This document shows, piece after piece, positions 27,913 to 34,647 of a stretch of 35,560 bases of DNA (position 1 is the first letter of the stretch; every line of letters begins with the position of its first letter). Source of the DNA: Gammaproteobacteria bacterium (GTDB lineage: Bacteria; Pseudomonadota; Gammaproteobacteria; Arenicellales; JAANXG01); contig JAHEIO010000031.1 in assembly GCA_024639325.1 (NCBI GenBank), positions 1 through 35,560 on the forward strand. The letters run 5' to 3'. A program made the translations under genes and the position numbers. Under the pieces are notes generated by a model. The model did not search any database. It saw nothing but the letters and a program-made list of their open reading frames with translations, and had not been told where the DNA came from.

Positions 27913-28848
27913 ATGTCCGAACCACCTAAACATCTAATCGACTGGAAATTCTGGCGGGACGACGATATTCGACTTGTTCTCGAATTATCGCGCACGGTCA
28001 AACACAATCGTCGCGAGTATCAGGATCGCATGCTGGGGAACACGCTGGTCATGTTGTTCCAGAAGACTTCGACCCGTACCCGCGTATCATTCGAAGCCGG
28101 TATGACCGAACTTGGAGGACACGCGATCAATCTCGACTGGCGGGCCACGAATTTCACTCTGAGTAAAGTCGGATTCGAGACCCGATACTTATGCCGGAAT
28201 GCTGCGATTTTGATGGCGAGGCTCAAAAGCAACGCAGATCTGACCGAGATGGAAAAAGCGTCCTCGGTCCCACTTATCAATGGCTGCTGCAACCTTTATC
28301 ACCCATGCCAGGCACTGGCTGACATGTTGACCATCGCTGAAGACCGGAATGGCAAAGTTGCCGGATCCAAGCTCACCTACATCGGTGTTTACAACAACGT
28401 AGTCAACTCCCTGACATCCATCTCCGCGGCCCTCGGAGTGCACCTGACTCTGGTGTGCCCCATCAGGAACGATGATGCGATCGATCACGAATCACGCCGA
28501 AGACTGCTGGGCATGGGGCATTTGACGGAAACCCTGGATCTTGAAACAGCGGTTTCAGACGCCGACTATGTTTACACGGACACCTGGCTCGACATGGAAT
28601 TCTTCAATGATCCAAAGTATGCAAACGAGAAAGAACAGCGCTGCCGGATAATGATGCCCTACCAGATCAACGCTGAATTGATGAACAAAAGCCGGGCCAG
28701 AATTATGCACGATATGCCGATTCACCCCGGGTTCGAGATTGCCGAAGACATGGTGGAGTCAGAGCAATCGATCATTTACGACCAGGCGGAAAACCGCCTC
28801 GAGGCCCAGAAGGCCATCATATTGCATTTGCTGCAGCAGCGGCCCTGA
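27913..28848 (+). CDS. Divergent transcarbamylase, ornithine carbamoyltransferase family
   Basis: A 311-residue protein of the aspartate/ornithine carbamoyltransferase fold. The carbamoyl-phosphate site is intact: STRTR (53-57) in FQKTSTRTRVSFEAGM and HPCQ (130-133). NNVVNS (161-166) and D223 of the second-substrate side also fit ornithine enzymes. Two defining ornithine loops differ: the usual D-x-W-x-SMG is DTWLDME (223-229), and the HCLP motif with its substrate-binding Cys is HDMP (266-269). The tail DQAENRLEAQKAI is typical. It would usually be labelled ArgF, and arginine synthesis is supported by argJ in this window, but the changed loops make the second substrate uncertain. It stands alone with a terminator directly after it. 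Confidence 0.8.
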   Translation: MSEPPKHLIDWKFWRDDDIRLVLELSRTVKHNRREYQDRMLGNTLVMLFQKTSTRTRVSFEAGMTELGGHAINLDWRATNFTLSKVGFETRYLCRNAAILMARLKSNADLTEMEKASSVPLINGCCNLYHPCQALADMLTIAEDRNGKVAGSKLTYIGVYNNVVNSLTSISAALGVHLTLVCPIRNDDAIDHESRRRLLGMGHLTETLDLETAVSDADYVYTDTWLDMEFFNDPKYANEKEQRCRIMMPYQINAELMNKSRARIMHDMPIHPGFEIAEDMVESEQSIIYDQAENRLEAQKAIILHLLQQRP

Positions 28849-28850
28849 CC

Positions 28851-28906
28851 ATACCGCGGTCGAATCCTGCACCGTGCAGACAGGACCTGCCGGTATTTAC
28901 TTTTTT
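28851..28906 (+). terminator. Rho-independent terminator of the transcarbamylase gene
   Basis: ATACCG (28851-28856) pairs with CGGTAT (28891-28896), and GGTC (28858-28861) with GACC (28884-28887). An inner CTGC/GCAG stem is possible. TTTAC and six T (28901-28906) follow. The element begins 3 nt after the stop codon and overlaps the last codons of the convergent thioesterase gene. It has a U-run only in the plus direction. Confidence 0.7.
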
Positions 28907-29388
28907 ACGATGGCAATCGGCTCCCCGATGCCCTTCGGCAGTGTTAGGTCGGCCTGGGATTGTTTCATTTCTTCGAGCATTGCGATTGCTTTGCCCGGCA
29001 TCGGAGACGTTCGCCGTTTTTTCATATCCACATGGGCGACGAGTTGTTCCGTGAAACAAGACAGAACGCCTTTCTCAGCATGGTACATTTCCAGCAGGAC
29101 GTGCAGCAGCTTCGGGCTGTAATCCATGACACGATATGTGATCCTCAGCGGGTCTCCCGCACCGACTTCCTGTTGATAGGTGAAAACATTTTTGAGAGAG
29201 AACAGGCTGCAATTTTCTTCGTTCAGATAGGTTTCGCCGAGCCCCATCATTTCCTGTGCCTCGAAATTTGCGTTTTCGAACGCGAGCGAATAGTAAGCCA
29301 CATTCATGTGCCCGTTGATGTCACACCATTCCGTCAGGACTGTTTGAGGTGATGTCTCGATGGGTCTCGAAGTGTCTAGGGTATTCAT
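28897..29388 (-). CDS. Hotdog-fold acyl-CoA thioesterase-like protein
   Basis: A 163-residue single-hotdog protein. The active-site region reads EWCDINGHMNVAYYSLAFENA, where Asp followed by NGHMN is the 4HBT-type thioesterase pattern. The central helix and the strands DPLRITYRVMDYSPKLLHVLLEM and EQLVAHVDMKKRR match the family that includes betainyl-CoA and dehydrocarnitine thioesterases, but no carnitine genes are nearby, so the substrate is open. ATG 29388 has GGAG six bases upstream and is preferred over GTG 29415. It is convergent with the transcarbamylase and divergent from the DUF3617 gene. Between the two starts (29389-29619) I see only a TGTTCA-TT-TGAACA palindrome at about 29490-29503 and no clear promoter. 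Confidence 0.78.
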   Translation of the reverse strand: MNTLDTSRPIETSPQTVLTEWCDINGHMNVAYYSLAFENANFEAQEMMGLGETYLNEENCSLFSLKNVFTYQQEVGAGDPLRITYRVMDYSPKLLHVLLEMYHAEKGVLSCFTEQLVAHVDMKKRRTSPMPGKAIAMLEEMKQSQADLTLPKGIGEPIAIVKK

Positions 29389-29619
29389 TTGTAGCTCCAG
29401 TTTTCGAGATTGCACACTGAACCTTACTCAAAAGCGTCTCGATAGCCAATATCCGGGCTGTGAGCCGTGCCTATTATCCTTGCGCAGCAGCATGTTCATT
29501 TGAACAGGCTCTTGGTTTCGGAATTATCGCCGGCTATCGTGATATGATTTCGACCCTGCCTTTCCAGAAAACATTGCACATCCAGATATTCCACTTTCTA
29601 TCACTCAACAGGAAACAAA

Positions 29620-30036
29620 ATGAATCCGAAACGCCTTGTCGCCGTCGCCCTGATTTGTTTACCCGCGATTTCTGCCGGAGCGGCAGAAATCGAGTTCAAC
29701 CCCGGCCTCTGGGAAACCGTGATGACACGCACCAACCCCATGACGGGAGAGCCGATTACCGAGACCCGCACCGAGTGCGTGCAGGAGAGTAAGTTCGACC
29801 CGGCCAGCATGATGCAGGGCGCCCAGGGATGCAATCTCATCGAAGACAGTCTGCAAGGCGATACGCTGCAGTTCGTTATGGAATGTGACATGGAGGGCGG
29901 TCAGGCAACAATCGACGGTCAGTTCCAAACCGATGGTGAGACCGGTACGGGCAACATGGACATGTCGGTCAATGCCGGCGGTATGCAGATGGAAATGAAC
30001 ATGAACTGGACAGCGAAGCGCATCGGCGACTGCTGA
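29620..30036 (+). CDS. Secreted DUF3617 family protein
   Basis: A 138-residue protein with a Sec signal peptide (about 1-22, MNPKRLVAVALICLPAISAGAA, shortened here to its key parts: basic start, hydrophobic core, small residues at the cleavage site). The mature part has the DUF3617 pattern: PGLWE near the start, then four cysteines (C53, C71, C89, C138) that probably form two disulfides, and alternating beta strands. The last strands are unusually methionine-rich (NMDMSVNAGGMQMEMNMNW). DUF3617 has no established function. A good AGGA lies six bases before ATG 29620. It is convergent with the serine hydrolase gene 62 nt away. Confidence 0.8.
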   Translation: MNPKRLVAVALICLPAISAGAAEIEFNPGLWETVMTRTNPMTGEPITETRTECVQESKFDPASMMQGAQGCNLIEDSLQGDTLQFVMECDMEGGQATIDGQFQTDGETGTGNMDMSVNAGGMQMEMNMNWTAKRIGDC

Positions 30037-30098
30037 AATTGAGCGTCGGCGGCGCTGAGTGGAGAAACCTGGGCCGGAATCCTGTATAAAAACGCAGG

Positions 30099-31379
30099 CT
30101 AAGATCGAATGCCGTGATGTTGGCTAATTCCCTGATAAACCAAGTTTGATATCCTGCGAATCACGTTGCCTCGTGAATTGATCCACGACCCATAGTTACG
30201 CGCGCGCTTCTGCTTTTCTATGACGCCTACCAGAATATAGGGGTAGCGCCTGCCGTTTTTACCCCGCACCACGAGGATCCCCATATCACCGCAAACGTGA
30301 GCGGTGCTCCCGGTCTTGTTATAGACCTGCGTACCTTTGGGTATGGCCGAGGCTCCTGTGTAGAGCCGATCGGGTCCCGGCAATGCCATCAGACGTTTTA
30401 TTTCCGAAGCGCCGGGGATTCCCCCCTGCCAAAGTGCATATAAAAAACGGGAGTAATCGTGGACGGAAGCCTTGTTTCCGTAGGTTCGTCCACCCGCGGG
30501 GATGTATTCCACGATCCGGATATCCTTGAATATGCCGGAGTAATTCTGCTTGAGTATGCTCTGGATCGCGGCGGGTCCGCCAACCCTGCGCATGATCCAG
30601 TTGGTGGATGCATTGTTCGAATATTGAATCATCCGCCGCATATGGCGTCGGCTCTTCGGACCGTAGCTGATGCCGTCGACCTTTACCCTGTGAAAAAACG
30701 CCAGTGCGAAGAACGGTTTGATCAGGCTCGCCGCCTGGAACTGAATGTCTTCGTTGATGCCGACCAGTTTTGCTCCCGAAGTAAAATCATAAACAGACCA
30801 GGCGGTTCGCTCGTCCCGTGCAATCATTCCTTTCGATCGCATCCGCTTGATGTATTTTTCTACCGCCAGCTCCAGGTCCCGAATTTCCTGCGACGTGGCT
30901 GGTTTGGGCAAGTTTTTTGGCAGGGGTTTGGGCAGCGGTTTTGGAATCCTGACGGTTTGTTGTGGGTAGCTGGCGACCTGTAGGTGCCCTGAATTGCCGC
31001 CGGGCATCCCAACAAAAGTCCAGTTCCGCGAGCGAATGGGGGAAGCGGATTCCAGGCCGCGGGCGCGCAGCAGCCGAGTGTGGGCCCGCGCCACCCGGGT
31101 CGCCCCAACGCTGTCTCCTTTGCGGTGATATATCAATCCGTAAAGCCCGGGTTTCATTGCAATCCTGAGGTTTTTCGCTACCGCGGGACCGAGTACACTG
31201 GCCACCCGTTGCCGGTATTTGAAGACATTGTTCAGGCCACCATGCCACAAATAGGACACGTCATAGCGGGCAATGCTGGCGGATGCCGGTATCGCGCCCG
31301 GGATCATCATGCCGGCGAAAATTAGCATCGCAAGAGCGCCGCGGCACAGCGCGATGAGACTTGCTTTAGCGGTCAGCAC
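30099..31379 (-). CDS. Exported class-A beta-lactamase-like serine hydrolase
   Basis: A 426-residue exported protein. An N-terminal signal sequence ends near residue 34 (IPASA). Residues 36-140 form a domain I do not recognise. A proline/lysine linker (RIPKPLPKPLPKNLPKP, about 144-160) leads into a penicillin-binding-like domain with S218-L-I-K221, S254-N-N256 (in place of SDN) and K355-T-G357. These are the three active-site motifs of class A beta-lactamases and related DD-peptidases. The appended domain and SNN motif argue against a classical resistance enzyme; a periplasmic peptidoglycan-related hydrolase is equally likely. The start is GTG 31379, with a possible promoter 45 bp upstream; ATG 31328 inside the signal sequence is less likely. 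Confidence 0.8.
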   Translation of the reverse strand: MLTAKASLIALCRGALAMLIFAGMMIPGAIPASASIARYDVSYLWHGGLNNVFKYRQRVASVLGPAVAKNLRIAMKPGLYGLIYHRKGDSVGATRVARAHTRLLRARGLESASPIRSRNWTFVGMPGGNSGHLQVASYPQQTVRIPKPLPKPLPKNLPKPATSQEIRDLELAVEKYIKRMRSKGMIARDERTAWSVYDFTSGAKLVGINEDIQFQAASLIKPFFALAFFHRVKVDGISYGPKSRRHMRRMIQYSNNASTNWIMRRVGGPAAIQSILKQNYSGIFKDIRIVEYIPAGGRTYGNKASVHDYSRFLYALWQGGIPGASEIKRLMALPGPDRLYTGASAIPKGTQVYNKTGSTAHVCGDMGILVVRGKNGRRYPYILVGVIEKQKRARNYGSWINSRGNVIRRISNLVYQGISQHHGIRS

Positions 31380-31769
31380 GGATGTGATCGTGTATTGATT
31401 TGCAGATAGTGAGGGACGAATTTAATTATATTTCCCTTAATTCCCAATGATTAAGAATAAGTATGGCAAATCTCTAGAAAAAAAGTGGCAAATTTATGCG
31501 CTTTGGCTTGTTGTGTCGGATTTTCTGCTTCAAACAGTGAACGATGGTCAGGAAACCGTTTGTCAACTTGTCGGCCATCATCGAACGCATCGTCCGCGGG
31601 TCAAATCAGATTATTCTCGATCAGGGTTCACCAGCCCGGGGCAGATCGCGTGCGAAGCCCAGCGCCGGGATAGGTGTTGCCGATAGAGACTGTTTTTCAG
31701 TCAATAGCAAATTACTTGACATCGTCAGTCGACAACGGGAATTCAAAGCCGCCTGGAGAGAAATGCGGG
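31380..31769. other. Intergenic region between the serine hydrolase and CDF genes, 390 nt
   Basis: The first 120 bases are AT-rich and carry the probable serine hydrolase promoter. The rest holds the front part of one plus-strand reading frame described separately (31544-31867). No terminator for the CDF gene was found at its end near 31770. Confidence 0.4.
31425..31430 (-). promoter_or_regulatory. Possible -10 element of the serine hydrolase gene
   Basis: The minus strand reads a perfect TATAAT, about 45 nt before the GTG start, within an AT-rich tract. A TTAATC lies 18 bp further upstream but is a poor -35. The call rests mainly on the -10. Confidence 0.4.
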
Positions 31770-31867
31770 CTAGGACACCGCCAAACCGGACTCGGCCAGT
31801 TTGGAAGACGGTGCGATCCCTTCCACCTCAATGGTCAGATGGGATACCTGTGGGCACATGGCCTTGA
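31544..31867 (+). CDS. Possible small hypothetical protein
   Basis: An open frame of 107 codons (ATG 31544) that starts in the intergenic region and runs about 98 nt into the 3' end of the convergent CDF gene. The first 80 codons look plausible as protein (NLSAIIERIVRGSNQIILDQG, then KLLDIVSRQREFKAAWREMRA), with mixed charge and helical pattern. There is no ribosome binding site, no recognised domain, and the tail is antisense to another gene. It is listed as a low-confidence candidate only. Confidence 0.15.
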   Translation: MVRKPFVNLSAIIERIVRGSNQIILDQGSPARGRSRAKPSAGIGVADRDCFSVNSKLLDIVSRQREFKAAWREMRARTPPNRTRPVWKTVRSLPPQWSDGIPVGTWP

Positions 31868-32882
31868 GATCTGTCTCCAGCTTGTCGATGATTTCTTCCG
31901 TTCGCTCGAGCGTCGCCTGGATCACGGCGCGGGTTTCTGCATACTCGAGGACCTTCTCATTACGCCGGTCTTCAGCCACCCGCTGCAGAAAGGTCCGCTC
32001 ATGTGTATCTATGCGCTCCCTCATGGAAGCAATCATGACCTCCTCGCGCAGCTCCACCTCCGCCACGATCACGGTGTGGGCATCATCTATGATTACCGAA
32101 CGGAGATCGTGATACTTGTCGACTTCAGGGTGGGATTGAATAAGCCTCCTGAACGCCTGTTCGGCAGCGTGGTCGCGGATGTTGGTCAGGTAACGCATGT
32201 TGATCATTCCCAGGAAAAACGCGGTAATACCCAGCATGACGGCGATCACGATCGAGAACCCGATATCCCACATGTGATTGCCGGTGATCTGGGTCAAGCC
32301 GATTCCTGCCGCCGCCATAATGACCCCGGAGACCGCTATGGAATCCTCGAGCAGGACCGCAATCAGCGTGGGATCATCCGCTGTGATCAAGTACCTGAAA
32401 GGACTCCGTTCACCGTCAACACGCATCCGGGCAAAGAATTCACGTGCCGCGATCATCAACACGTATCCTTCAAGGATCAGCGCAATCAACAGCACGATCC
32501 CAGAGATCCAAATCGTATTGACTTCGATGCCCATGACTAACACCGAGGTCGGTCGATCGACGACGTCCAGCTGGTGGTAGGCATGCCAGGCATGAGCCAA
32601 CCCAAGACCACAGCCGATCGAGAACAGGCCAATCGCGCTCCAAAGGTTCCACAGATACTTTTTCTGACCGTGGCCGAATGCGTACTGCCGATCGGCGGGT
32701 CGGCCGCCGCGAACCAGACCTATCAGCAGGAAAAGCTGATTGAGCGTGTCCATCAGGCTGTGCACGGCTTCGTTCATCATCGCCGCCGAGTGCGTGGTGA
32801 ACGCGGCGCCAAATTTCAGCACCGTGACCGTTGCGTTCCCGAAAATCGCATACACAACAGCTTTTCTTGAACCCTGGGCCAT
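31770..32882 (-). CDS. Cation diffusion facilitator (ZnT9/SLC30A9-like branch)
   Basis: A 370-residue inner-membrane antiporter of the CDF family, which exports Zn2+ or other divalent metals in exchange for protons. The first half has about six membrane segments. The motif EAVHSLMDTLNQLFLL contains the His/Asp pair of membrane segment 2, YAFGHGQKKYLW follows, and LLEDSIAVSGVIMAAAGIGL marks segment 5 with its acidic metal-site residues. The C-terminal cytoplasmic part (from about 205) begins with the ferredoxin-like DLRSVIIDDAHTVIVAEVEL fold and adds a long helical stretch ending ECPQVSHLTIEVEG-like (CPQVSHLTIEVEG). ATG 32882 fits family length; ATG 32966 would add 28 unconserved residues. Metal specificity cannot be read. 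Confidence 0.85.
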   Translation of the reverse strand: MAQGSRKAVVYAIFGNATVTVLKFGAAFTTHSAAMMNEAVHSLMDTLNQLFLLIGLVRGGRPADRQYAFGHGQKKYLWNLWSAIGLFSIGCGLGLAHAWHAYHQLDVVDRPTSVLVMGIEVNTIWISGIVLLIALILEGYVLMIAAREFFARMRVDGERSPFRYLITADDPTLIAVLLEDSIAVSGVIMAAAGIGLTQITGNHMWDIGFSIVIAVMLGITAFFLGMINMRYLTNIRDHAAEQAFRRLIQSHPEVDKYHDLRSVIIDDAHTVIVAEVELREEVMIASMRERIDTHERTFLQRVAEDRRNEKVLEYAETRAVIQATLERTEEIIDKLETDLKAMCPQVSHLTIEVEGIAPSSKLAESGLAVS

Positions 32883-33076
32883 ATTTAACTTGATGGGGGT
32901 ATGGTGAAGTCTCTTTGCGGATTGTAACCGTAATATTGCACCAACGTGGCCTGAAATTTCAGCCATCTTGTTGACCGCGTCGAACTATGCGCCGGTTTGC
33001 ACGAATTCGATCGATGTGCTGTTTAGTCCGGACAGCGGCTGATACTGACGCAATATGCCGGACGATGTAACCATTT

Positions 33077-33105
33077 CGGACACCTGATCAAAATATTGTT
33101 ATGAT
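33077..33105 (+). promoter_or_regulatory. Probable sigma70 promoter of the small protein/PPK2 pair
   Basis: -10 TATGAT (33100-33105, five of six), a 17-bp spacer and -35 CGGACA (33077-33082, four of six). Transcription would start near 33112 and give a leader of about 75 nt that includes the inverted repeat at 33119-33161. Confidence 0.5.
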
Positions 33106-33118
33106 CGAATGACAGCAG

Positions 33119-33161
33119 AAAAATCAGGTTTAGATCGAATGCACGGGTCAAGCTGATTTTT
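33119..33161 (+). promoter_or_regulatory. 9-bp inverted repeat in the leader of the 33188 gene
   Basis: AAAAATCAG (33119-33127) and CTGATTTTT (33153-33161) are perfect reverse complements 25 nt apart. In RNA this would form a stem ending in a U-run 14 nt before the ribosome binding site. GATCGAATG also occurs twice as a direct repeat (33103-33111 and 33133-33141), the second copy in the loop. It may be an operator, an attenuator-like hairpin or chance; the pairing itself is seen directly. Confidence 0.5.
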
Positions 33162-33187
33162 CCACGACGCCAATGGAGGAAGAAGTC

Positions 33188-33529
33188 ATGTCGGTAGAAG
33201 GCATCTGGACGTCAGAAATATTGGGCCTGTTCGGCTGGGAAACCACGGGCATCCTGATATGCGAAAACGGTCGCGCAATAGACGGCGGCAATCACCACTA
33301 CTCCGTGGGCTCCTACGAAACGTCGGGCGATCAAATCCATATCGCCCTGTCGGTTGAGTACCACAGCACCCCTCGCACGATCTTTGGCGCGTCAGACAAG
33401 ACCTTGAAGGTCGAGATCAACGGTACGGTGGAAAACGATATCATCATGGGCAAGGCTCATCGTGCGGACCGACCGGACCAAAAAGTCACGTGTAAACTAA
33501 CTCGACGCATGGACCTTCCCGCAACCTGA
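33188..33529 (+). CDS. Small conserved-looking protein, possibly GrlR-like beta-barrel
   Basis: A 113-residue protein without signal peptide or membrane segment. It begins MSVEGIWTSEILGLFGWE and continues GILICENGRAIDGG, HHYSVGSYETSGDQI, then strand-rich sequence up to TCKLTRR. The pattern of G-x-W, a glycine-rich turn, and G-x-Y before alternating strands resembles the GrlR/lipocalin-like small barrel family, but I recall this only in outline and the assignment is weak. ATG 33188 has GGAGG eight bases upstream; ATG 33173 lies within that site and is unlikely. PPK2 follows after 37 nt on the same strand, so an operon is likely. Confidence 0.6.
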   Translation: MSVEGIWTSEILGLFGWETTGILICENGRAIDGGNHHYSVGSYETSGDQIHIALSVEYHSTPRTIFGASDKTLKVEINGTVENDIIMGKAHRADRPDQKVTCKLTRRMDLPAT

Positions 33530-33566
33530 GCGTAATTGACACGTTGACCAATCGAGGAGAACGATC

Positions 33567-34460
33567 ATGTCCCGGAAAAATTCAAAACCGAAAACCAGAA
33601 AAACCGACGCAAAAGACGCAGCTGGCAGCAGCGAGAAAGACCATGGAGGGGAGCATGCGCCTGCAAAGCAAGAAAAGCGAAAGGTGATGCCCAACAAACT
33701 TTACGAAAAGGAACTGTTCAGGCTTCAGCTCGAGTTGGTTAAGCTGCAGGAGTGGATCAAGTTCAAGGGGCTCAGGGTTGTCGTGCTGTTCGAAGGTCGC
33801 GACGCCGCCGGCAAGGGCGGCGTCATCAAACGGATCATGCAGCACCTGAATCCGCGAATCTGCCGTGTGGAAGCGCTGCCCGCGCCGACGGAGCGTGAAA
33901 AGACCCAATGGTATTTTCAGCGCTACGTGGCAAAACTTCCGGCGGCCGGCGAAATGGTCCTGTTTGACCGCAGCTGGTATAACCGTGCCGGCGTCGAGCG
34001 AGTGATGGGTTTTTGTACCGACGAAGAATACCGTGAGTTTCTGAGATCCTGTCCCGAGTTCGAGCGCATGCTGGTCCGCTCGGGCATCATGTTGATCAAA
34101 TACTGGTTCTCGGTATCGGATGACGAGCAGCAGCGCCGGTTCCAGGCGCGGCTGCGGATGCCCCACAAGCGCTGGAAGCTGAGCCCGATGGATCTGGAGT
34201 CCATAACAAGGTGGGTCGAGTATTCCCGCGCCAAGGACGACATGTTTGCCCATACAGACATCAAGCAGGCGCCGTGGTACGTGGTGGACTCCGACATCAA
34301 GAAACACGCGCGGCTGAACTGCATAAGACACCTGCTCGGACTTATTCCCTACGATGATCGTACTCCGGCGCCCATCGAACTTCCCAAGCGTCGCGATTCT
34401 GACAGCTATATTCGGCCGCCCATGTCTGACCAGACATTCGTCGAAAGCTACTATCCCTAG
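33567..34460 (+). CDS. ppk2: Polyphosphate kinase 2 (PPK2)
   Basis: PPK2 enzymes transfer phosphate between polyphosphate and nucleotides, mostly making NTP or NDP from polyphosphate. The 297-residue product has a Lys/Ser-rich, probably disordered N-terminus (1-40) and one PPK2 domain. The Walker A is FEGRDAAGKGG (75-85), the Walker B region VLFDRSWYNRAGVERVMGF (131 onward, D134, R135), and the lid RFQARLRMPHKRWKLSPMD carries basic residues for polyphosphate. A single domain of this length fits class I. Substrate (ADP or GDP) is not readable. ATG 33567 has AGGAG seven bases upstream. The preceding small gene may be co-transcribed. An 89-bp palindrome after the gene may end the transcript. Confidence 0.93.
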   Translation: MSRKNSKPKTRKTDAKDAAGSSEKDHGGEHAPAKQEKRKVMPNKLYEKELFRLQLELVKLQEWIKFKGLRVVVLFEGRDAAGKGGVIKRIMQHLNPRICRVEALPAPTEREKTQWYFQRYVAKLPAAGEMVLFDRSWYNRAGVERVMGFCTDEEYREFLRSCPEFERMLVRSGIMLIKYWFSVSDDEQQRRFQARLRMPHKRWKLSPMDLESITRWVEYSRAKDDMFAHTDIKQAPWYVVDSDIKKHARLNCIRHLLGLIPYDDRTPAPIELPKRRDSDSYIRPPMSDQTFVESYYP

Positions 34461-34528
34461 CAGGTCTGCCATCCGGACACCCTCTCCGGTGCAATGTGCT
34501 GGTTAGTTAGTTCCTGTCCAGAATACCG

Positions 34529-34617
34529 GTCATTGCGAGCTTAGCGAAGCAATCCAGTGAAACAAATTGTTAATATACGGCGCTGGATTGCCGCGTCGCT
34601 GCGCTCCTCGCAATGAC
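34529..34617. repeat. 89-bp imperfect palindromic repeat element
   Basis: The ends GTCATTGCGAG (34529-34539) and CTCGCAATGAC (34607-34617) are perfect reverse complements, and inner arms AATCCAG (34551-34557) and CTGGATT (34583-34589) pair too. Between them on each side are GCGAAGC-like and GTCGCTGCGCTC segments, and the centre is AT-rich. This GTCATTGCGAG...GCAATCC type of palindrome is a recognised dispersed intergenic element in many bacterial genomes. It sits 68 nt after ppk2 and may fold as a long mRNA-end hairpin. One copy is present in this window. Confidence 0.75.
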
Positions 34618-34647
34618 TCAAGCTTTTTCTGCACAGGTACTAGTTTG

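Noticed and set aside
31674-32540. A 288-codon plus-strand open frame opposite the CDF transporter
   Set aside because: It is rich in His/Asp as expected for antisense of membrane codons, and the CDF motifs on the minus strand are clear.
33582-34472. A 296-codon minus-strand open frame opposite ppk2
   Set aside because: It covers the PPK2 gene almost exactly and reads as antisense sequence; the PPK2 Walker motifs decide the coding strand.
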